A model generated the notes under the pieces. The model had not been told where the DNA came from and ran no database searches. It was given only the letters and a program-made list of their open reading frames with translations. The position numbers and the translations under genes are program-made. This document shows positions 1 to 9,211 of a stretch of DNA of 64,000 nt, piece by piece. How positions within the stretch are numbered: the first letter of the stretch is position 1; each line of letters opens with the position of its first letter. The DNA comes from Chryseobacterium sp. ERMR1:04 (GTDB lineage Bacteria > Bacteroidota > Bacteroidia > Flavobacteriales > Weeksellaceae), in the NCBI RefSeq assembly GCF_001297705.1, contig NZ_LIRF01000004.1, forward strand, positions 124,001-188,000, read 5' to 3'.

Positions 1-10
1 TTCAAAACAA

Positions 11-90
11 GGCTATAACCCTAGCCCCGATTGGAGTTAAAATCCATTTTTGAAAAAAAAATTGCAACGAAAAGCGGGAAATAGCTCCCC
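11..90 (+). repeat. Dispersed intergenic repeat, copy 1
   Basis: This segment, starting ggctataaccctagccccga and ending near agcgggaaatagctcc, reappears inverted at 29262-29340 with roughly 80% identity by eye. The conserved blocks are the two ends (CTATAACCCTAGCCCCGATTG and GCAACG.AAAGCGGGAAA.AGCTCC); the A/T-rich middle varies. It carries no coding potential. It lies just upstream of the alaS promoter and may continue beyond the window edge. Confidence 0.8.
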
Positions 91-161
91 AAAACATTTA
101 TGCTAATTAAACTTCATGATGACAAAATAATAGTTAATTATTATTTTAGTTGTAAAAATAG

Positions 162-169
162 TAAATTTG
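162..169 (+). promoter_or_regulatory. Candidate -7 box for alaS (TAAATTTG)
   Basis: The octamer matches the Bacteroidota sigma-ABfr -7 consensus TANNTTTG exactly and lies 44 bases before the chosen alaS start. No convincing -33 TTG/TTTG at normal spacing was seen, so this is a motif match only. Confidence 0.5.
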
Positions 170-213
170 CATCTTATCGAAAATTTGTAAAAAGCAAAGC
201 AATATATATCATT

Positions 214-2817
214 ATGACATCACAAGAGATACGTCAAAAATTTTTAGATTATTTTAAAAGTAAAGACCACCTTATTGTTCCTTCAGCTCCAATTGTGCTG
301 AAAGACGACCCTACCCTAATGTTTTCCAACTCTGGAATGACGCAGTTCAAAGATTTTTTCTTAGGCTACAAAACGCCTACCGCCCCAAGAATTGCCGATA
401 CACAGAAATGTTTGAGAGTTTCAGGGAAACATAATGATTTGGATGATGTAGGTAGAGACACTTACCACCACACCATGTTTGAGATGTTAGGAAACTGGTC
501 TTTTGGTGATTATTTCAAAAAAGATGCTATTGCTTTTGCCTGGGAATTATTAACGGGAGTGTACGGAATTCCGAAAGAAAACCTATATGTAACCATTTTT
601 GAAGGAGACGCTTCTGAAAATCTGGAAAGAGATCAGACTGCTTATGATTACTGGAAAGCGGTAATTTCTGAAGACAGAATTATCAACGGAAATAAAAAAG
701 ATAACTTCTGGGAAATGGGAGCAAGCGGGCCTTGTGGACCATGCTCTGAAATCCATGTTGACTTGAGAACTCCGGAAGAAAAAGCTCAAGTTTCAGGACT
801 TGAATTGGTGAACAATGATCATCCTCAAGTGGTGGAAGTTTGGAATCTGGTTTTTATGGAATTCAACAGAAAAGCAGATGGTTCGTTAGAAAAACTTCCT
901 GCTCAACACGTAGATACAGGAATGGGCTTCGAGCGTCTTTGCATGGCGCTTCAAGGGAAATCTTCCAATTATGATACAGACGTTTTCACCCCGTTGATTG
1001 CTAAAGTTGAAGAACTTTCAGGTAAAAAATATACCGGAATTCTAGAAGACGAAAAAGATATTGCCATCCGTGTTGTGGTAGACCACATCAGAGCGGTTTC
1101 TTTTGCGATTGCTGACGGACAATTACCATCAAACGGCGGAGCAGGTTATGTAATCAGAAGAATTTTGAGAAGAGGAATTTCTTATTCTTACAGATTTCTG
1201 GATATAAAAGAGCCTTTCCTTTACAAATTGGTTGCTGTTCTTCAGGAACAGATGGGATCAGTATTCCCTGAACTAGAAAAACAAGGAAAATTAGTTACCG
1301 AAGTCATCAAAAGTGAAGAAGAATCTTTCTTAAGAACGATTGAGAGAGGCCTAATTCGATTAGATAGTATTATTAAAGAAACTCAAGAAAAAGGAGAAAA
1401 AACTCTTGCCGGAGATAAAATTTTCGAACTATATGACACGTATGGTTTTCCAGCTGATCTTTCAAGAATTATTGCTGAAGAAAAGCAATTAACAATTGAT
1501 GAAGAAGGCTTTGAAAAGCAAATGGAAATAAGAGTAGAAGATAGTAGAAAAGATTCTGCTCAGAAAGTTTACGACTGGGTAAACTTAGAAGAAAGAGAAG
1601 AAAACTTCGTGGGTTATGACCAAATTGAGGCTGAAACTTATATTACAAGATACAGAAAAGTAGAAAATAAAGACGGTGAATTTTATCAGGTTGTATTGAG
1701 CAACTCTCCTTTCTACCCCGAAGGTGGTGGACAGGTTGGTGATAAAGGTGTTCTTGAAAATGGTACTGAAAGTTTCGAAGTATTGGAAACTAAAAAGGAA
1801 AACGGATTGATTATTTCTTTAATCAATAAACTTCCTGAAAATGTTACTGCTTCTTTTATTGCTAAAGTAGATGTAACCGACAGAAAAAACTCTCAGGCTA
1901 ATCACTCAGTAACTCACTTATTGCATGAAGCGTTGAGAGATGTTTTAGGAACTCATGTTGAACAAAAAGGTTCTTATGTTGGTCCTGAATATCTTCGTTT
2001 TGACTTCTCTCACTTCAATAAAATGACGGAGGAAGAATTAGCGTTGGTTGAAGAAAAAGTGAATGCAAAAATCAAAGAAAGTATTGCGTTACAGGAATTC
2101 AGAAATATTCCTATCCAAGAAGCAATTGACAAAGGTGCCATGGCTTTGTTTGGTGAAAAATATGGTGATAGTGTAAGAATGATCCAGTTTGGAAGTTCAA
2201 AAGAACTTTGCGGTGGAACTCACGTGAAAAATACAAGCGAAATCGGTCATTTCAAATTGACTTCAGAAAGTTCTGCAGCAGCAGGAATCAGAAGAATTGA
2301 AGCGATCTCAGGTGATAAATCTGAGGAATATTTCAAAAATTTAGAAAAACAAGTTCTTGAGCTTTCTCAATTGCTAAAATCTAAAGATGTTGTACGTTCT
2401 ATCGAAAAATTAATTGAAGAAAACGCTGCATTAAAAGCAGAAGTTGAAGCATTCAAAAAAGAAAAAGCAAAAGGCGAAATCGGTGACTGGAAAGGTGCTT
2501 ATGAGCAAAAAGGCGATAAATTAATTTTAGTGAAAAGAACTTCTTTGGATGCCGGTTCGGTGAAAGACATCGTCTTCCAGTTGAAGAAAGAAATCCCAAC
2601 TTCTATAACGATTATCCTTTCTGACGCAGACGGAAAACCAATGATTACCGTTGGTGTTTCTGATGATTTAGCAGGAATTTATCAGGCTGGAGCACTTATT
2701 AAAGAATTAGCAAAAGAAATCCAAGGCGGTGGTGGTGGAAACCCAGGTTTCGCAACAGCTGGAGGTAAAAACCTTGATGGCTTGGAGAATGCTTATCAGA
2801 AGGCTTTGAGTATTTAG
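214..2817 (+). CDS. alaS: Alanine--tRNA ligase
   Basis: Charges tRNA-Ala with alanine in the cytoplasm and hydrolyses mischarged Ser/Gly-tRNA-Ala. The open frame begins at 100, but the protein proper starts at [10 protein letters not shown] (214), the usual bacterial AlaRS N-terminus. That start lies downstream of the promoter box at 162-169 and gives 867 residues, the usual family length. Visible parts in order are the class II aminoacylation core ([23 protein letters not shown]), an editing domain with zinc ligands H564/H568 (HSVTH) and C666/H670 (CGGTH), and a C-terminal C-Ala domain ending with a glycine-rich [14 protein letters not shown] stretch. The gene is monocistronic, with a hairpin terminator 57 bases after the stop. 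Confidence 0.98.
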   Translation: MTSQEIRQKFLDYFKSKDHLIVPSAPIVLKDDPTLMFSNSGMTQFKDFFLGYKTPTAPRIADTQKCLRVSGKHNDLDDVGRDTYHHTMFEMLGNWSFGDYFKKDAIAFAWELLTGVYGIPKENLYVTIFEGDASENLERDQTAYDYWKAVISEDRIINGNKKDNFWEMGASGPCGPCSEIHVDLRTPEEKAQVSGLELVNNDHPQVVEVWNLVFMEFNRKADGSLEKLPAQHVDTGMGFERLCMALQGKSSNYDTDVFTPLIAKVEELSGKKYTGILEDEKDIAIRVVVDHIRAVSFAIADGQLPSNGGAGYVIRRILRRGISYSYRFLDIKEPFLYKLVAVLQEQMGSVFPELEKQGKLVTEVIKSEEESFLRTIERGLIRLDSIIKETQEKGEKTLAGDKIFELYDTYGFPADLSRIIAEEKQLTIDEEGFEKQMEIRVEDSRKDSAQKVYDWVNLEEREENFVGYDQIEAETYITRYRKVENKDGEFYQVVLSNSPFYPEGGGQVGDKGVLENGTESFEVLETKKENGLIISLINKLPENVTASFIAKVDVTDRKNSQANHSVTHLLHEALRDVLGTHVEQKGSYVGPEYLRFDFSHFNKMTEEELALVEEKVNAKIKESIALQEFRNIPIQEAIDKGAMALFGEKYGDSVRMIQFGSSKELCGGTHVKNTSEIGHFKLTSESSAAAGIRRIEAISGDKSEEYFKNLEKQVLELSQLLKSKDVVRSIEKLIEENAALKAEVEAFKKEKAKGEIGDWKGAYEQKGDKLILVKRTSLDAGSVKDIVFQLKKEIPTSITIILSDADGKPMITVGVSDDLAGIYQAGALIKELAKEIQGGGGGNPGFATAGGKNLDGLENAYQKALSI

Positions 2818-2873
2818 TAAAACATTTATGCTTTGCAGTTTTGCAAGGTTTTATTATACGAATTACTTTAAAC

Positions 2874-2907
2874 AATAATCCCTTTCATTTTTGAAAGGGA
2901 TTATTTA
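2874..2907 (+). terminator. Intrinsic terminator after alaS
   Basis: A 14-bp stem AATAATCCCTTTCA / TGAAAGGGATTATT with a 4-nt loop. Its own A/T-rich arms supply part of the U tract. It lies between the convergent alaS and the minus-strand accessory gene and may serve both. Confidence 0.75.
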
Positions 2908-3054
2908 TGTCTATTATTTTTTGATTTAAAAAATCATTAAAATCTAATTAAGATAGGATGTTTAATTGACCTATTTTTCAAAAAAGTTACGAACCACTAA
3001 AATACAACCTTTCTTAAACCGCGTATTTTGCTAATACAATGTTATCTCCACTTT

Positions 3055-4434
3055 TTATTTTGTTGGTAATTCTGGGAAATTTATGATTTTCCCTAAATCA
3101 TTAAATATTTGTTGTCTGCATTTCTTTTTGAACTTTTCATTTTTGTGTTCGGACAAATATTTACAAATAAAAAATAAATCAGTAGTTCGTATTAAACCAA
3201 TCCTTTCTCTTTCAGCCCCTTTTAAACATTTAGTAGTAAAATAATCTTGTCTTTCTTCAATTTTAGAATTTCTAAAAGGATTTCCGAATAAAAGTCCAAA
3301 TGCTTTCTCATCAACTTCTTCTCTTTGAAAATCTTCATTTAATGAATCTTGTAATTGTCGAAATTTACTAATGTCGATAGACTTTGAATCTTTACCCTCA
3401 CATTCTCCTATATATCTAATTTTTTCAGGAGAAATAATAACTTGGTCTAATTCAAGTACTCCATTATCAAAGTTATCTGCTTCAAATCCTAGTATTTTTA
3501 ATGCTTTTATTACAGCATTCTCAAGTTGCTTACCCGTTTCAAAAATTAAATCTTGGAGAGATTCTTCAGATTCTTTAATTGTTTCTAACGATTCGATTTC
3601 ATGTTCAATTTTTTTTATTGATTCAATTTTCCCTTCAATTTCTAGTTTAAGTTTTTCTACTTTATTCAACTTATATTTTTCTTCTACAAGCCAAATTGGT
3701 TTAGGTGATCTTTCAATATCACTTGATAGAGTTTTATCTATTTCAAGAATTGTACTTAAAATCTTACGTTGATGCTTATAACCCTCATCTGTAAATTCGT
3801 CCTCCTCATCATAGAACTCTTCATTATGTGGCTCAATAAAAGGTAAGATTATAATATTCCCATTTTTACGTTTAATTATTCCTGAAATAATTTTATCCTG
3901 AGTTTTGTTATATATGAGAGGCTGTATTTCTAAATCTTTAGATTCAATGTATGCTTTATATGATAAAATATTTTTAAAATTTTCTATAAAAGTTTTTATT
4001 AAATTACTTTTAGCTACAATTTTTTCTCCTTTGGAATTGTGAACATCTATTTTAAAGGGTAAAATTTTATAATTATCAAAATTTTCAACAATATTTGTTA
4101 CTTTTTGATTTCTTCCTGTTCCACTTGTATTCCTTTGCCCTGTATCAATATAAAACTGTTCCTTTTCATCTAGAAAGATGAAAATATTTTTGCCTGCTTC
4201 CAATGCAGAATTTATCTCTCTATTCCAGTGAATAGTAAAATCTTTTATTTTTGAAGATACATCTAAATTATATGACGTTTTCCCACGATAATTTGAACTA
4301 TAACCATTGTTCATATTAATATGTGGACTGCAAATTATAATATCAGCATCCGAAAGAGAATGTTTTGTTTCAAAATCTACAAGTTTTACTTCGTCAAGGA
4401 ATAATTCATAATCAATCGAAATGATATCTTTCAT
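3055..4434 (-). CDS. Accessory protein with predicted PD-(D/E)XK nuclease-like C-terminal domain
   Basis: I do not recognise a named family. The start MKDIISIDYE (4434) is preferred; the frame is open to 4500, but those 22 residues look untranslated. The protein has 459 residues. Residues 1-240 are an alpha/beta region with hydrophobic strands (DADIIICSP, KNIFIFL, NIIILPFI). Residues 250-295 are a Lys/Glu-rich coiled coil. Residues about 298-430 read like a restriction-endonuclease fold: a helix (LENAVIKALKILGF), an acidic strand ending LDQV, then GECEGK at about 343-348 as a candidate E-x-K motif, and a terminal strand GLIRTTDLFF. It is a single gene flanked by intergenic sequence, of very low GC, and unrelated to its neighbours. 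An anti-phage or other accessory role is inference only. Confidence 0.6.
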   Translation of the reverse strand: MKDIISIDYELFLDEVKLVDFETKHSLSDADIIICSPHINMNNGYSSNYRGKTSYNLDVSSKIKDFTIHWNREINSALEAGKNIFIFLDEKEQFYIDTGQRNTSGTGRNQKVTNIVENFDNYKILPFKIDVHNSKGEKIVAKSNLIKTFIENFKNILSYKAYIESKDLEIQPLIYNKTQDKIISGIIKRKNGNIIILPFIEPHNEEFYDEEDEFTDEGYKHQRKILSTILEIDKTLSSDIERSPKPIWLVEEKYKLNKVEKLKLEIEGKIESIKKIEHEIESLETIKESEESLQDLIFETGKQLENAVIKALKILGFEADNFDNGVLELDQVIISPEKIRYIGECEGKDSKSIDISKFRQLQDSLNEDFQREEVDEKAFGLLFGNPFRNSKIEERQDYFTTKCLKGAERERIGLIRTTDLFFICKYLSEHKNEKFKKKCRQQIFNDLGKIINFPELPTK

Positions 4435-4586
4435 TTTAGTACAAGTTATGTTAAAACTAATTATAATATTTGCCTTTAAACAATGCGTAAATTCAAGCAA
4501 TAATTTCGATAAAAATAACTAAATATCGCTCGCAAAACAATTTTAATCCAAAACCCAATGAAAAAAAACCGAAGTTATACTGTTCT

Positions 4587-4621
4587 AGATACAAAATTAT
4601 TCTTTTAATAATTTTGTATCT
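4587..4621. repeat. Perfect 15-bp inverted repeat
   Basis: AGATACAAAATTATT and its exact complement flank a 5-nt loop. No T run follows directly. It lies just upstream of the minus-strand accessory gene, so it is either an upstream regulatory palindrome or an old terminator. The rest of 4501-4697 holds nothing else recognisable. Confidence 0.6.
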
Positions 4622-4697
4622 AACCAACGAATTAGAAAGCCTTAAAAAATCTTAAATAAAATTCATTTTTCATTCTAATGAGACTTGAATCCATTAA

Positions 4698-4740
4698 AAA
4701 ACCGATTGTATCTCTATGAAATACAATCGGTTTTATTTTT
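4698..4740 (+). terminator. Intrinsic terminator-like hairpin
   Basis: A 14-bp stem AAAACCGATTGTAT / ATACAATCGGTTTT with a 9-nt loop, followed by ATTTTT. It lies upstream of the DUF5686 gene. No plus-strand gene precedes it closely, so its transcript is unclear; it may insulate the DUF5686 promoter at 4788. Confidence 0.65.
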
Positions 4741-4787
4741 AACAAAAGATTATATTTTCATGCGCGCTTTTGTAACCTTCTTATCAA

Positions 4788-4795
4788 TAGTTTTG
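4788..4795 (+). promoter_or_regulatory. Candidate -7 box (TAGTTTTG) for DUF5686 gene 1
   Basis: Exact match to TANNTTTG, 19 bases before the ATG. A TTTG at 4769-4772 lies upstream at somewhat short spacing (15 bases). Confidence 0.5.
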
Positions 4796-4814
4796 TCTTA
4801 TCTATAAAAAACTA

Positions 4815-7268
4815 ATGACAAAACTTTTATCTCCACTCTTTTTATTTTTTACGATATTATTTTTCGGTCAGACGCAACTGAAGGTATTCAACAAAAACAA
4901 CAAGCAGCCCATCCAAAATGTAGCTGTTTACTGTGATGACAATCTGCTGGGGAAAACCAATCATGAAGGTATATTATCTTTTAAAACAAAATGTAAAAAG
5001 GTAGAAATTTTGGCCAGTAATTTTGAAGATGCTTTGGCTGATGTAAAAAAATCGATGGAAGTTTCAATGAAACCACTATCTGAAAAACTGGATAATATCG
5101 ACAGAGTTGTCATTACTGATAAAAGCGATGCTAGAGCATTAAAAATTTTGGATGAGGTGAATAAAAGAGCTAAAGAAAACTCTCCGAAATCATTAGATAC
5201 TTATAATTTTAAATCTTATACTAAATTTTCCATTGATGTAGATAAAGATTCCATTGACACCTTTAAAGATTTCTTGGCGATAAGAAAAGATTCACTTTCT
5301 AAAGTAGATCACAAAGCTTTTAAACAAAAAGAAAAGGATAAAAAAGACTCATTAACTACCGAAGATTTTCTCACTGCTACAGAAGAAAGCCAGATGTTTC
5401 TTTGGGAAAAAGCGACGGAGTACAAATATTCAAAAAGTTTTGGAGAAAAAACCAATATTATAGACAATAAAATGTCAGGTTTTAAAAACCCTATTTATGA
5501 AGCGTTGGCCATTAATATTTCTAATTTAGACAGAACTCCAAGACAATTAAGACCTGAAAACAGAAAGCTGTTTAATTTCTATCTTTCTGATACTTTACAG
5601 CTTGATGGTAGAAAAACCTACGTTATTAAATTCAAAGAAATTACAGATAAAAAGAAACAAAATCCGAGAAAATTCAACGGGAAAATATTTATTGATTATC
5701 AGACCTATGCCTTGAAAAAGTTTGAAAGTATCAACAAAAAACAAAACGAAGGAAATATTGTTTCGGTCTGGAAACCTATCGATGGAAAATGGTTTTTGGA
5801 CTATGAAGATATTAAACTCAAAATGGGAAACCAAAGTTTTAATACTTCAAAAAAAGACAGCCTAAAGCCTGGAGAAAAAACAAAATACAATAAAAAGAAG
5901 TTTGGAAACTATCTCTATGTTAAAAACCGATTTTTTGATTTTGAATTGAATCAACAGCAAAAAGCATCAGAGTTCAAAGGCTATTCTCTGGAAATGAAAA
6001 ATTCCGACGGAAGCCTTTTAAATCAATACAGAACCGACAGTCTTACGGCAAGAGAAAGCCTAACCTACACAAAAATTGACAGCTTTGTACAAAAGCATGA
6101 TTTTGAGAAAAAATTAAACACTTTAACCCAATTGATGCGCGGAAATATCCGCTATAAAATGATTGATTTTGATATTACTAAACTCTTCAGTTACGATAAA
6201 TATCAAGGGTTGCGTTTGGGGGCCGGTTTGAAATTAAATGAAAAATTCAATACAACATTTTCTCCTGATGGCTATTTCGGTTACGGATTTAAAGACCATA
6301 CATGGAAATACGGTTTAGGTCTGGATGTAAAATTGTCTGACAAGAGAACGTCAATTTTCAGGATTGATTATGTAGACGATGTATTTGCTGCGGGAAGATT
6401 CAGCAATAATATGTGGGATATGATGATGAAAATTACGGATATGAATCTGGATCTTCATAATGGAACTTTCTACAAAAATCAGAAATGGGGAGCTTCATTT
6501 CTTTATGATGTTTCCAACTCATTAAGCATGAAAATTACGGTGAACAAAGAAAAACAACGGGCTCTTTTCGATTATCAATACAAAAATTTGGGCAACAGTT
6601 TCGATAATACAAGTGCAACATTATCTTTAAAATATTCTCCGAATGATAAAAATATCATGACGCCAAGCGGGAAATATACATATGAAAAAGGCTATCCTCA
6701 ACTCTTTATGAATTATGAAAAAGGGTTTGAAACGTTAGGTGGAAATTTAGATTATCACCGATTAGATGTATTAATCATTCATCAGTTCAGATCAAAACTG
6801 GGCTACACCAACATCAAACTTTTTGGTGGAATTTCTTCAGGGAATGCCCCGATCTGGAAAAACTTTGAAATTGCAGGACAAAATGATACGAACGTCGACA
6901 AATGGTATTCGAACATCAGTACGCCTTCCAATATGGGCTTTACAACCATGCCTTCAGGAACTTTCTTTGTTGATAAATTTGTGGCATTTAAAGTTTCTCA
7001 ATCTCTTCCTTTTAGATTTAAAACTCTTGGGAACAAGTATTCTACTATCGAAATTGAATATCAATCTGCTATCGGAAATTTAAAAAACAGGGCAGATCAT
7101 CAGTTCCAATTCCAGGTTTTAGATCATTATTATCAGGAAGTCGGGTTTATGTGGAACAGATTTTTGGGCAGAAGTTTAGATGTTGGCCTTTCTTACAGGT
7201 TAGGATATTACCAGACTTCTCAGTTTAAAGATAATGTTGGAATAAAGTTTAGATTAAATGTCTTGTAA
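4815..7268 (+). CDS. DUF5686 outer-membrane protein with carboxypeptidase-like regulatory domain
   Basis: 817 residues with an N-terminal signal peptide (hydrophobic LLSPLFLFFTILFFGQ). Residues about 20-90 form a CarboxypepD_reg-like beta sandwich (KVFNKNNKQPIQNVAVYCDD.LLGKTNHEG). Next comes the DUF5686 region beginning VVITDKSDARALKILDEVN, and the C-terminal half is rich in amphipathic strands, consistent with an outer-membrane beta barrel ending in ...FRLNVL. DUF5686 proteins are common surface proteins of Bacteroidota with no settled function. A shorter paralogue lies at 9212-11416. The gene is monocistronic, with a candidate -7 box just upstream. Confidence 0.85.
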   Translation: MTKLLSPLFLFFTILFFGQTQLKVFNKNNKQPIQNVAVYCDDNLLGKTNHEGILSFKTKCKKVEILASNFEDALADVKKSMEVSMKPLSEKLDNIDRVVITDKSDARALKILDEVNKRAKENSPKSLDTYNFKSYTKFSIDVDKDSIDTFKDFLAIRKDSLSKVDHKAFKQKEKDKKDSLTTEDFLTATEESQMFLWEKATEYKYSKSFGEKTNIIDNKMSGFKNPIYEALAINISNLDRTPRQLRPENRKLFNFYLSDTLQLDGRKTYVIKFKEITDKKKQNPRKFNGKIFIDYQTYALKKFESINKKQNEGNIVSVWKPIDGKWFLDYEDIKLKMGNQSFNTSKKDSLKPGEKTKYNKKKFGNYLYVKNRFFDFELNQQQKASEFKGYSLEMKNSDGSLLNQYRTDSLTARESLTYTKIDSFVQKHDFEKKLNTLTQLMRGNIRYKMIDFDITKLFSYDKYQGLRLGAGLKLNEKFNTTFSPDGYFGYGFKDHTWKYGLGLDVKLSDKRTSIFRIDYVDDVFAAGRFSNNMWDMMMKITDMNLDLHNGTFYKNQKWGASFLYDVSNSLSMKITVNKEKQRALFDYQYKNLGNSFDNTSATLSLKYSPNDKNIMTPSGKYTYEKGYPQLFMNYEKGFETLGGNLDYHRLDVLIIHQFRSKLGYTNIKLFGGISSGNAPIWKNFEIAGQNDTNVDKWYSNISTPSNMGFTTMPSGTFFVDKFVAFKVSQSLPFRFKTLGNKYSTIEIEYQSAIGNLKNRADHQFQFQVLDHYYQEVGFMWNRFLGRSLDVGLSYRLGYYQTSQFKDNVGIKFRLNVL

Positions 7269-7283
7269 AAAATTAGACATAAA

Positions 7284-7502
7284 GTCTGTTTAAACTAATT
7301 TTAAATTTAACCGCAAAAGAGGCAAAAGCTATTTTTACAATTGTTAATAGATGACTAAAAGTTCTCAAAAGAATAATATTTCGACTCCGCTCAATAGGCA
7401 AAGATTTTCAAAGACTAATGTTTTCTTTTTTTCAGTTTAAAGATAAGCTTTATATTATCTTTTGTAACCTCTTGTGGTTAAATAAAAAGCTTAAACAAGT
7501 TT
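7284..7502 (+). repeat. MITE-like inverted-terminal repeat element, copy A
   Basis: 219 bp with imperfect terminal inverted repeats. The left end reads CTGTTTAAACTAAT then TTTAACCGCAAAAG...CAAAAGCTAT. The right end, on the other strand, reads AAACTTGTTTAAGC then TTTAACCACAAGAGG...CAAAAGAT. The interior includes tcgactccgctcaat. Three relatives are at 13284-13479, 41226-41463 and 62431-62654. It has no open reading frame and lies directly downstream of a gene. Confidence 0.75.
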
Positions 7503-7560
7503 ATACATAAAAGTGCTCTCGGAATATTTTTCGGGAGTTTTGCTTTAAAAGATAATAGAA

Positions 7561-7593
7561 GAATGTCCAAAATTTTCGGACGTTCTTTTTTTT
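7561..7593 (+). terminator. Terminator-like hairpin
   Basis: An 8-bp stem GAATGTCC / GGACGTTC (one wobble) followed by eight T. It lies about 290 bases after the DUF5686 stop and beyond repeat A; it may end that transcript. Confidence 0.6.
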
Positions 7594-8385
7594 AATTACT
7601 GGGTAAGCCAAAATTTTAATAATGTCGGTTTTAAAATGATCGGTATTTTCAATATTTATTATTTTATTTAAAAAAACAAAAAATACAATTAATATTATCC
7701 TTTATCTTATTTAAGTATAAAACATTAAATAAATAAGATCGTTACTGTTAACTTTTGCAACAAGCGAAAATAACAACAAAATCAACAAAATAAATATAAA
7801 TTTGTTTTTATTAAAAATAAATAGTTTATTTGATGTAAATAAACTATTATTTGCACGTAAAAACATACAAATAAATAATTTATTTACATAACTAATTTTA
7901 TCATTATATAGAATTGGAGAGAAATAGAATAGTGTCATACACTATAGCGTCTGGCTTTCAACCGGACTGTAAGATAAGACTACAAAAACCCAAATTTTAT
8001 TTGTAGCTCAAGGTAGAATCTTATGTCTACTATTTAATAGGATGGCTTTTACTTAAGTATTAAAAGTTTAAATGAGCTCAAATATACTCAACTCCTTAAT
8101 TTAAAACAATTTTCTAATTAAACCACAAAACATCTCTCTTCAACATCATTAAGAATAGATCTTTTAGATTATTACACTATCAAAAAAAAATAACATTAAT
8201 TACTCTTGTTAAACTACATCATAATCCTAGTGAAAACAATTTAGATTTATTATCTGATAACACTAAAAAACTGATAAAACAACTCACACTCATTGAATTA
8301 GATGTCCCGGATTTTCGAAAATTTTGTTAAGTCACAACTTCAAATCTATCAATACATTACTTAATAACAAATAAAATTTAAAACA
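7594..8385. other. AT-rich non-genic stretch with a possible gene relic
   Basis: No convincing gene is seen here. From 8118 to 8330 the plus strand stays open for 70 codons without an ATG. It ends in a protein-like stretch (LLSDNTKKLIKQLTLIELD), which could be the tail of a decayed gene. A minus-strand frame at 7711-7938 is only low-complexity Phe/Ile/Asn codons and is not credited. Confidence 0.4.
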
Positions 8386-9051
8386 ATGGATACTAAAAAT
8401 ATTAAGCAAATAGTTGTAATTTTTGCTTTACTTACTCTCGCAATAGCTTGTAATAAAATGCATAATCATGAACCTACTTTCAGTAATGAGGAGAGTAATC
8501 AGATAGATATGCATGAAAACAATACCATTAAAAATCTATCTCATGATATTTTTTATGAAAATTATGATAGTATCAACAAACTTAACACCTCAGAACTCAA
8601 TGAATTTCAGATAATAAAAGTAAAAAAAGATACTGTTTTACCTATACCTAATGAAAAAATAAATATCGAGGCTGGTAGTTATATTCAAAATTATTCTGAT
8701 CCTCTCATACACATTGCCGCAAAACTTCCCGACAACACCACTATTTTCATATACTGGTATAAAGATTTCCCTAGTAACAATACTAACGATAGTGATGAAT
8801 TGGAAGATTTCATATCGTTGAGCAAGCAAAAGAAAAAGAATATTCAGAATATATTAACTATCTCTCAAGAACCTGGAGCTAGAATCATAAGCTATGATTA
8901 CAAAAAGAATGGAAAACAATACAATGGGCATACAAGGATCCAAAAAAAACACAATTTATTTCTCTCCATGGAATTAGAAAGCAACACACTAGATCAAGAA
9001 GATCTTAAATTGAGTGCAATATATTTTTTTGTAAGCAATGCATTGAAATGA
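8386..9051 (+). CDS. Small lipoprotein of unknown function
   Basis: 221 residues. The N-terminus is a lipoprotein signal: a charged start, a hydrophobic core, then LAIAC as the lipobox, so the mature protein should begin at Cys22 and sit in an envelope membrane. The rest is hydrophilic and rich in Asn, Asp and Lys, with no domain I recognise. It sits between two DUF5686 paralogues but is flanked by long AT-rich gaps, so it may be an insertion rather than an operon partner. GC is visibly lower than in its neighbours. Confidence 0.75.
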   Translation: MDTKNIKQIVVIFALLTLAIACNKMHNHEPTFSNEESNQIDMHENNTIKNLSHDIFYENYDSINKLNTSELNEFQIIKVKKDTVLPIPNEKINIEAGSYIQNYSDPLIHIAAKLPDNTTIFIYWYKDFPSNNTNDSDELEDFISLSKQKKKNIQNILTISQEPGARIISYDYKKNGKQYNGHTRIQKKHNLFLSMELESNTLDQEDLKLSAIYFFVSNALK

Positions 9052-9187
9052 AAGCATTTTTTTTACAGAATGCAGAATAATGGAGATTCGAAAATCTAAG
9101 ACATTCCTACTTTAGGCTTAAGATATTTTCTATTAAAGGTCATTTGAATATCAATGATTAAAACTTTCCCGAAACAAGAAATATCAT

Positions 9188-9195
9188 TACTTTTG
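9188..9195 (+). promoter_or_regulatory. Candidate -7 box (TACTTTTG) for DUF5686 gene 2
   Basis: Exact match to TANNTTTG, 16 bases before the ATG at 9212. Confidence 0.55.
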
Positions 9196-9211
9196 ACGTA
9201 GGTTTTTTCAT

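Noticed and set aside
3371..3772. 133-codon plus-strand frame, Ser/Ile rich
   Set aside because: Lies antisense inside the 459-residue accessory gene; composition is that expected of a reverse-strand shadow.
7711..7938. 75-codon minus-strand frame in the AT-rich gap
   Set aside because: Low-complexity Phe/Ile/Asn/Lys sequence with no start signal or domain; expected by chance in such AT-rich DNA.
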